From assembly GCA_009699645.1 (NCBI GenBank), contig WLNU01000032.1, positions 1 to 10,333 of the forward strand: DNA of 10,333 bases, read 5' to 3'. A model generated the notes under the pieces. That model was given only the letters and a program-made list of their open reading frames with translations, was not told the origin of the DNA and ran no database searches. Of this stretch, positions 6,600 through 10,333 are shown one piece after another (position 1 is the first letter of the stretch; each line of letters begins with the position of its first letter). The stretch comes from Actinomycetota bacterium. GTDB lineage: Bacteria > Actinomycetota > Actinomycetes > Nanopelagicales > Nanopelagicaceae. The position numbers and the translations under genes are program-made.

Positions 6600-8146
6600 T
6601 TAACTCAATCTTAGGTGGACGCTACAAACTCGGCGAAATGATTGGTACTGGAGGAATGGCCGATGTTTATGTGGCCGAAGATACTCGTCTTGCCCGCCAG
6701 GTGGCGGTCAAAGTTTTACGCAGCGATTTAGCGCGTGATCCCTCTTTCGTGGCGCGTTTTAGAAAAGAGGCCTTTGCTGCAGCAGCATTAAACCACCCAG
6801 GCATCGTCGCAGTTTATGACTCTGGGGAAGAGCCAGCGCCATACATTGTTATGGAGCTTATCTCTGGGCACACTCTGCGCGAATTAATTTATAAAGGTGA
6901 GCGCGTTCCATTAAAGCGCGCCCTTGAAATCGGTGAGGGGATATTAGCTGCACTCGAATACTCGCATGAGCGCGGAATTGTGCACCGTGATATTAAGCCT
7001 GCAAACATCATGATTACCGATCAAGGTGATGTGAAGGTGATGGATTTTGGAATCGCTCGTGCACTCGCTGATTTAGGAGCAACGCTGACTAGCACCTGGA
7101 ATATTGTTGGAACTGCGCAGTACTTATCTCCCGAACAGGCTTTAGGTGAGGTTGCAGATCTGCGGAGTGATATTTACTCCACTGGATGTCTACTCTATGA
7201 GGTTTTAACTGGTGCACCTCCATTTACTGGTGAGACTCCAGTATCGATCGCCTATCAACATGTCTCTGGTGTTCTTATCCCACCAAGCACACTCCAACCC
7301 GATCTACCTGTCGATATCGATATCGTTTTATCTGTTGCCTTAGCGAAAAAACCAGAGGATAGATATCAATCGGCCGGACTTATGCTCGATGATCTCTATA
7401 AAATTGGCGCAGGTCAGGTATTAACAACTAAAGCTCCCCGCGTGAAGATCTCGCGCCGTAAAGTATTAATCGCTGCGCTCTCATCGTTTATCGCTATCTC
7501 AATAATCGCAGCTGGGCTTATATTTACTAAGCCAGCTGTAGATTCAAATACTTTTCCGCAGATACCAAATGTTGTTGGCCTATCTCAAGGAGATGCGCAG
7601 GCGATGTTATCTGATTATGTTGTGACGATTGCACGAGCCCATGATGCGCGGATTCCAAAAGACCGTGTAGCAAGTCAGATTCCTCTTGCAACTACACGTG
7701 CGCAGAAGGGCTCGGGTGTTGTATTGACTATTTCAGATGGCCCTGGTGATGCGATTGTTCCTACTGGATTAATTGGGATGTCATTGATAGATGCACGTGC
7801 TGCCTTAGCCGCCGTTGGTTTATTAGTTGCACAGACTGAGGCAGTGCCATCTGATGAACCACTTGGCACGGTTTTGAAAGTTACTCCAGAGGTTGGATCG
7901 ACAATCACAGCCGGCAGTGGGGTTATATTACAAATTGCCAGCGGTCAGGTTGAGGTCCCAGCCCTGATAGGTATCGATGCGATTCAAGCAAAAACAATTC
8001 TTGTACAAGTGGGTTTCTTAGTTAAAGAGGTAGAGGCATACGATGCAAATCAGCCTATAGGTGTTGTTATTAGACAGGCACCAGATGCTGGCACAACACA
8101 GACGATTGGTAAATCCGTAACAATTACAATTAATAAAGCGCCTTAA
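6596..8146 (+). CDS. pknB: Transmembrane Ser/Thr protein kinase with three PASTA domains
   Basis: Membrane receptor kinase that senses peptidoglycan fragments or lipid II outside the cell and phosphorylates growth and division proteins inside. The kinase domain spans about 10-270: glycine loop GTGGMADVY (17-25), K39 in VAVK, E58 on helix C, HRDIKPAN (130-137), DFG (150-152) and SPE (178-180). T165 and T167 in the activation loop match the two autophosphorylated threonines of mycobacterial PknB. A single membrane helix lies at about 290-310. It is followed by three PASTA repeats (about 318-381, 385-449, 451-514); mycobacterial PknB has four and is longer (626 residues against 516). The start is GTG at 6596 with AGGGG 7 bases upstream, overlapping pstP. 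Its stop overlaps the stop of the convergent amidotransferase gene. The name pknB rests on PASTA content and position beside pabA/trpG. Confidence 0.95.
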   Translation: MINSILGGRYKLGEMIGTGGMADVYVAEDTRLARQVAVKVLRSDLARDPSFVARFRKEAFAAAALNHPGIVAVYDSGEEPAPYIVMELISGHTLRELIYKGERVPLKRALEIGEGILAALEYSHERGIVHRDIKPANIMITDQGDVKVMDFGIARALADLGATLTSTWNIVGTAQYLSPEQALGEVADLRSDIYSTGCLLYEVLTGAPPFTGETPVSIAYQHVSGVLIPPSTLQPDLPVDIDIVLSVALAKKPEDRYQSAGLMLDDLYKIGAGQVLTTKAPRVKISRRKVLIAALSSFIAISIIAAGLIFTKPAVDSNTFPQIPNVVGLSQGDAQAMLSDYVVTIARAHDARIPKDRVASQIPLATTRAQKGSGVVLTISDGPGDAIVPTGLIGMSLIDARAALAAVGLLVAQTEAVPSDEPLGTVLKVTPEVGSTITAGSGVILQIASGQVEVPALIGIDAIQAKTILVQVGFLVKEVEAYDANQPIGVVIRQAPDAGTTQTIGKSVTITINKAP

Positions 8147-8775
8147 GCTTTAGTACCAATAACTGGTGAAAGCCCCACAGCTTTTTCGCGGGCAGTTTTA
8201 TCACCGCACTCATATAACCAGTTAGCTAACATCGCATGTCCGTGTTCTGTTAGAACCGACTCTGGATGAAACTGAACACCTTCAATTGGTAGATTCCGGT
8301 GTCGAATCGACATCACAATCCCTGAATCTGTTTGACTTGTAATTTCAAGATCAGCACCGACCGTCTCTCGCTCAACACATAAAGAGTGATAGCGCGTTGC
8401 TGTAAATGGAGATGGCAGGCCTGTTAAAACTCCCTGGCCGCTATGGTGGACGAGTGATGTCTTTCCATGAAGTAGTTCGGGGGCGTGTGAAACTCTGGCA
8501 CCAAATGCAACGCCTATCGCTTGATGTCCTAAGCAAACCCCAAATAGTGGAATCTTTTTCTGCGCGCAGTATGTAATCATTGCAATACTGACACCTGCTT
8601 TTTCCGGGGTTCCAGGCCCAGGAGAGATCAGTACGCCGTTGTAGTTGCTGGCCTCCTCTGGCTCTACTGCATCATTTCGAACCACAGTGCATTGGGCGCC
8701 TAACTGGCCTAAGTACTGCACCAAGTTAAAGACAAATGAGTCGTAGTTGTCGATAACGAGGATCTGTGTAGCCAT
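8143..8775 (-). CDS. pabA: Anthranilate / aminodeoxychorismate synthase glutamine amidotransferase subunit
   Basis: Releases ammonia from glutamine for a chorismate-aminating partner (TrpE for tryptophan or PabB for folate). It is a 210-residue class I amidotransferase. The N-terminus IDNYDSFVFNLVQYLGQLG (8-26) and SPGPGTPEKAG (51-61) are typical of PabA/TrpG. The nucleophile is C81 in GVCLGHQAIG, and the triad is completed by H170 and E172 in QFHPES. No trpE or pabB lies in the window, so it may serve both pathways, as the single TrpG/PabA of many actinobacteria does; trpG is an equally valid name. The ATG at 8775 has no Shine-Dalgarno and may be leaderless. The gene converges on pknB with overlapping stop codons. 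Confidence 0.93.
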   Translation of the reverse strand: MATQILVIDNYDSFVFNLVQYLGQLGAQCTVVRNDAVEPEEASNYNGVLISPGPGTPEKAGVSIAMITYCAQKKIPLFGVCLGHQAIGVAFGARVSHAPELLHGKTSLVHHSGQGVLTGLPSPFTATRYHSLCVERETVGADLEITSQTDSGIVMSIRHRNLPIEGVQFHPESVLTEHGHAMLANWLYECGDKTAREKAVGLSPVIGTKA

Positions 8776-8781
8776 AGGAGC

Positions 8782-8787
8782 ATTCTT
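8782..8787 (-). promoter_or_regulatory. Possible -10 element for pabA (leaderless)
   Basis: On the minus strand AAGAAT is followed by six bases (GCTCCT) and the pabA ATG. The match to TATAAT is moderate; the overlapping TAAGAA is an alternative reading. There is no purine-rich ribosome site in the 35-base spacer shared with crgA. Confidence 0.35.
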
Positions 8788-8798
8788 ACCTCATGGTG

Positions 8799-8804
8799 TA
8801 TCTT
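8799..8804 (+). promoter_or_regulatory. -10 element for crgA (leaderless)
   Basis: TATCTT is followed by exactly six bases (TCGCGT) and then the ATG at 8811, so the transcript would begin on the start codon. This supports 8811, not the in-frame ATG at 8793, as the true start: the upstream ATG would lie ahead of the promoter. Confidence 0.5.
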
Positions 8805-8810
8805 TCGCGT

Positions 8811-9077
8811 ATGCCTAAATCAAAGCTCCGCAAAAAAGTCATCGACAAGCAGACCCACGAGGCGCAGGTTGTCGTTGATGCCCCACACGCCCCTCTGGAG
8901 AGTCCGGCCTGGCTTGCTCCGACGATGGTTGCGGGTTTTTTGATTGGTCTCTTCTGGATCGTGATTTTTTATGTCACCCAAACACAGTATCCAATCCCAG
9001 GAATCGGGGCGTGGAACATGATTATCGGCTTTAGCTTTATCGGCCTTGGCTTCTCTCTGGCTACTCGCTGGCGCTAG
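8811..9077 (+). CDS. crgA: Cell division protein CrgA
   Basis: Small actinobacterial membrane protein that helps recruit and stabilise divisome components (FtsZ, FtsQ, FtsI and others in mycobacteria) and affects septation timing in Streptomyces. The product is 88 residues. It begins with the family-typical MPKSKLRKK, has a variable linker to about residue 30, two membrane helices (about 33-56 and 69-85) joined by a short loop with GAWN (66-69), and ends in ATRWR, like the usual C-terminal MRW/TRW. I chose the ATG at 8811 because homologues start at MPKSK and a -10 element sits six bases upstream; the in-frame ATG at 8793 would add MVYLSR. It is divergent from pabA across a 35-base spacer, its usual neighbourhood near pknB in actinobacteria. 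Confidence 0.93.
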   Translation: MPKSKLRKKVIDKQTHEAQVVVDAPHAPLESPAWLAPTMVAGFLIGLFWIVIFYVTQTQYPIPGIGAWNMIIGFSFIGLGFSLATRWR

Positions 9078-9085
9078 GCCCCTAA

Positions 9086-9099
9086 TTACACTGGTGTAA
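9086..9099. repeat. 14-bp inverted repeat TTACAC-TG-GTGTAA
   Basis: A perfect 6-bp dyad with a 2-base centre, located 8 bases after the crgA stop and just left of the DnaA-box-like cluster. The form suits a dimeric DNA-binding protein. The stem is too short and AT-rich, and lacks a T tail, so it is a poor terminator. Function unknown. Confidence 0.4.
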
Positions 9100-9101
9100 C
9101 T

Positions 9102-9133
9102 CTCTCCACATTGTGGGTAACCCTTGTGGATAA
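9102..9133. promoter_or_regulatory. Cluster of DnaA-box-like 9-mers
   Basis: Three 9-mers lie in 32 bases of the crgA/rhomboid spacer. TGTGGATAA at 9125-9133 is the exact complement of the classic DnaA box TTATCCACA. TGTGGGTAA at 9112-9120 differs by one base in the same orientation, 13 bp away. CTCTCCACA at 9102-9110 is a weaker inverted copy (two mismatches), so CCACA-T-TGTGG forms a dyad. The neighbourhood is the actinobacterial origin-proximal gene order, which raises the prior. DnaA binding is inferred. Confidence 0.5.
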
Positions 9134-9136
9134 GTT

Positions 9137-9670
9137 TTAGCGCTTTTGTAAGAGGATCTGCGCGCTAATGAGACCGCCGATTAATCCACCCAGGTGGGCC
9201 TTCCAATCGACTCCACCTAAAACAAATCCAATCGCAAAGTTAATTCCAATAATCACATAGATAGATCGAACATCGGTTCCGATTCTCTTACCAACTATTG
9301 CAAGTGCTCCAAATAATCCAAAGACTGCCCCTGATGCACCGACAGAGTAACTCGATGCAGTAGCAAAGTAGGCCGATGTTAGGGAGCCAGTAAGGAGTGA
9401 GAAGAAAAAGATTATTAAGAGTTTATTTTTACCGAAGGCGGCCTCTAGTGGATTTCCTAAAATCATCAGCGCATACATATTAAATCCAAGGTGGAGTAAG
9501 CCTGCATGAGCAAGGGCAACTGTAAATAATCGATACCACTCGTTGCTTGCCTTTAGATAATCAAGGCTGGGTAAAACCAAGCGCATCTCTATTGATGGAA
9601 TAACCATCTGCAGCAGATATGCACCGCATATAACTGCGATTAGGGAGTATGTTGCAGAACGCTTAAGCAA
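9137..9670 (-). CDS. Rhomboid family intramembrane serine protease
   Basis: Membrane protease that cleaves transmembrane proteins within the bilayer; its substrate is unknown. With the TTG start at 9670 the product is 177 residues with about six hydrophobic helices, the minimal rhomboid core. The catalytic serine lies in GASGAVFG (S113) and the catalytic histidine in DWKAHLGG (H159). HLGFNMYAL (H60, N64) gives the oxyanion and fold residues, and WYRLFT (from 45) the L1 loop. An in-frame ATG at 9742 would add 24 residues but overlaps ppiA by 80 bases, reading its conserved end in another frame, so I consider it less likely. The first membrane helix begins right after the TTG start. Rhomboid next to ppiA and crgA is the arrangement in Streptomyces. 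Probably translated from the ppiA message. Confidence 0.9.
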   Translation of the reverse strand: MLKRSATYSLIAVICGAYLLQMVIPSIEMRLVLPSLDYLKASNEWYRLFTVALAHAGLLHLGFNMYALMILGNPLEAAFGKNKLLIIFFFSLLTGSLTSAYFATASSYSVGASGAVFGLFGALAIVGKRIGTDVRSIYVIIGINFAIGFVLGGVDWKAHLGGLIGGLISAQILLQKR

Positions 9671-10190
9671 TGGTGATGCTGTTGATCGTGATGTCGGTTG
9701 CTGGCTTATCTTGTGCACCAGTCTTAGCTTTCCCAATTGCATCTACTACTGCCTGGCTAGCCGAATCCTTGACCTCACCGAAGATTGAGTGCTTGCGGTT
9801 GAGCCATGTTGTTGGCGCAGTTGTAATAAAGAACTGTGAACCATTTGTTCCGGGTCCAGAGTTAGCCATAGCAAGGATGTATGGACGATCAAAGGTCAAC
9901 TCTCCATGGAACTCATCTGCAAAGCGATAACCAGGACCGCCGGTGCCCTTACCTAGTGGATCTCCACCTTGAATCATGAAGCCATCAATAACGCGGTGAA
10001 AAATAGTGCCGTCATACAAGTTGGCATTTGTTTTCTCTCCAGTGTTTGGATTTGTCCACTCTTTTGCACCCGTTGCCAGTTCAACAAAGTTTGCAACTGT
10101 CTTTGGTGCATGGTTTGGGAATAGCTCAACGATAATGTCGCCGAGTGATGTGTGAAGGGTTGCCCTCGAAACAGTTTTAGCTAGTGTCAT
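9663..10190 (-). CDS. ppiA: Cyclophilin-type peptidyl-prolyl cis-trans isomerase
   Basis: Catalyses cis-trans isomerisation of proline peptide bonds and aids protein folding, probably in the cytoplasm because there is no signal peptide or lipobox. The 175-residue protein contains the cyclophilin signature [15 protein letters not shown] (64-78: R66, F71, Q74), then [18 protein letters not shown] (106-123). Within [13 protein letters not shown]129 matches the cyclosporin-contacting tryptophan and H134 the conserved active-site histidine. The N-terminal [10 protein letters not shown] (10-19) matches mycobacterial PpiA, and no other start codon precedes it, so the ATG at 10190 is secure. The ATG begins one base after the 3' end of tRNA-Ala, leaving no room for a leader or ribosome site. 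Likely part of a tRNA-Ile/tRNA-Ala/ppiA/rhomboid transcript. Confidence 0.96.
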   Translation of the reverse strand: MTLAKTVSRATLHTSLGDIIVELFPNHAPKTVANFVELATGAKEWTNPNTGEKTNANLYDGTIFHRVIDGFMIQGGDPLGKGTGGPGYRFADEFHGELTFDRPYILAMANSGPGTNGSQFFITTAPTTWLNRKHSIFGEVKDSASQAVVDAIGKAKTGAQDKPATDITINSITIA

Positions 10191-10191
10191 G

Positions 10192-10264
10192 TGGAGACCA
10201 GGGGAATCGAACCCCTAACCCCCGCCTTGCAAAGGCGGTGCTCTACCAATTGAGCTAGGTCCCC
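10192..10264 (-). tRNA. tRNA-Ala(UGC)
   Basis: The minus strand gives the acceptor stem GGGGACC/GGTCTCC with one G-U pair and discriminator A, a D arm with AGCTCAATTGGTAGAGC, an anticodon stem CCGCC/GGCGG with the loop region TTTGCAA (anticodon TGC), and the T arm AGGGG-TTCGATT-CCCCT. CCA is not encoded: the next bases are CAT, the C and the first two bases of the ppiA ATG. It follows tRNA-Ile by 13 bases. Confidence 0.96.
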
Positions 10265-10277
10265 GTATTAGAACGGG

Positions 10278-10333
10278 TGGGCCTAGATGGACTCGAACCA
10301 TCGACCTCTTCCTTATCAGGGAAGCGCTCTAAC
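10278..10333 (-). tRNA. tRNA-Ile(GAU), partial (5' end beyond right edge)
   Basis: The 3' portion of a tRNA is visible on the minus strand: end of the D arm, anticodon stem CTTCC/GGAAG with loop CTGATAA (anticodon GAT), T arm GATGG-TTCGAGT-CCATC, acceptor 3' strand TAGGCCC and discriminator A. CCA is not encoded. About 18-20 bases of the 5' end are missing. The tRNA-Ile/tRNA-Ala pair before ppiA is the arrangement found downstream of gyrA in many actinobacteria. Confidence 0.94.

Noticed and set aside
9086..9123. Bidirectional terminator between crgA and the rhomboid gene
   Set aside because: The dyads are 4-6 bp, mostly AT-rich or with tiny loops, and no T-run follows on either strand; the DnaA-box reading explains the sequence better.
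1..10333. ParB parS site, CRISPR array, insertion sequence or phage remnant
   Set aside because: I read both strands for TGTTTCACGTGAAACA-like palindromes, regular repeats and transposase-like frames and found none; this was done by eye and is not exhaustive.

Overview
This window looks like origin-proximal chromosome from a small-genome, fairly AT-rich actinobacterium. It could be a freshwater acI/Nanopelagicales-type organism, but that placement is inferred from gene content and style and was not tested. The phylum call rests on CrgA (actinobacteria-specific), a mycobacterial Sdh1-like single-subunit SDH anchor, a PASTA-domain PknB with a PstP phosphatase, and the order tRNA-Ile, tRNA-Ala, ppiA, rhomboid, crgA, pabA/trpG, pknB. 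That order is the one found beside gyrA in Mycobacterium and Streptomyces. Genes are tightly packed, with 4-nt start/stop overlaps and no gene-free stretch above about 130 bases. No mobile element, CRISPR array or phage gene is visible.

Left part (1-1966, minus strand): sdhC followed by sdhA, which runs off the left edge. They encode the membrane anchor and flavoprotein of a succinate dehydrogenase linking the TCA cycle to the quinone pool.

Middle (2081-5791, minus strand): a compact gdpD-pheA-serS-HAD operon followed by tRNA-Ser(UGA). It combines a glycerophosphodiesterase, prephenate dehydratase (phenylalanine synthesis), seryl-tRNA synthetase and a Cof-type phosphatase. The serine tRNA lies downstream of its own synthetase.

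Right part (5826-10333): pstP-pknB on the plus strand form a phosphatase/kinase pair for Ser/Thr phosphorylation linked to cell-wall growth. The rodA, pbpA, pknA and FHA genes that normally lie between or beside them are absent here. Next come convergent pabA/trpG, then crgA (division), then convergent rhomboid and ppiA preceded by tRNA-Ala(UGC) and a partial tRNA-Ile(GAU).

The most notable non-coding signals are: a cluster of DnaA-box-like sites between crgA and the rhomboid gene, including one exact TGTGGATAA; two very short divergent spacers whose -10 elements are placed for leaderless transcripts; and a tRNA-Ala whose 3' end is one base from the ppiA start codon. I found no clear wholly new system. 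The points of interest concern genome architecture and expression.
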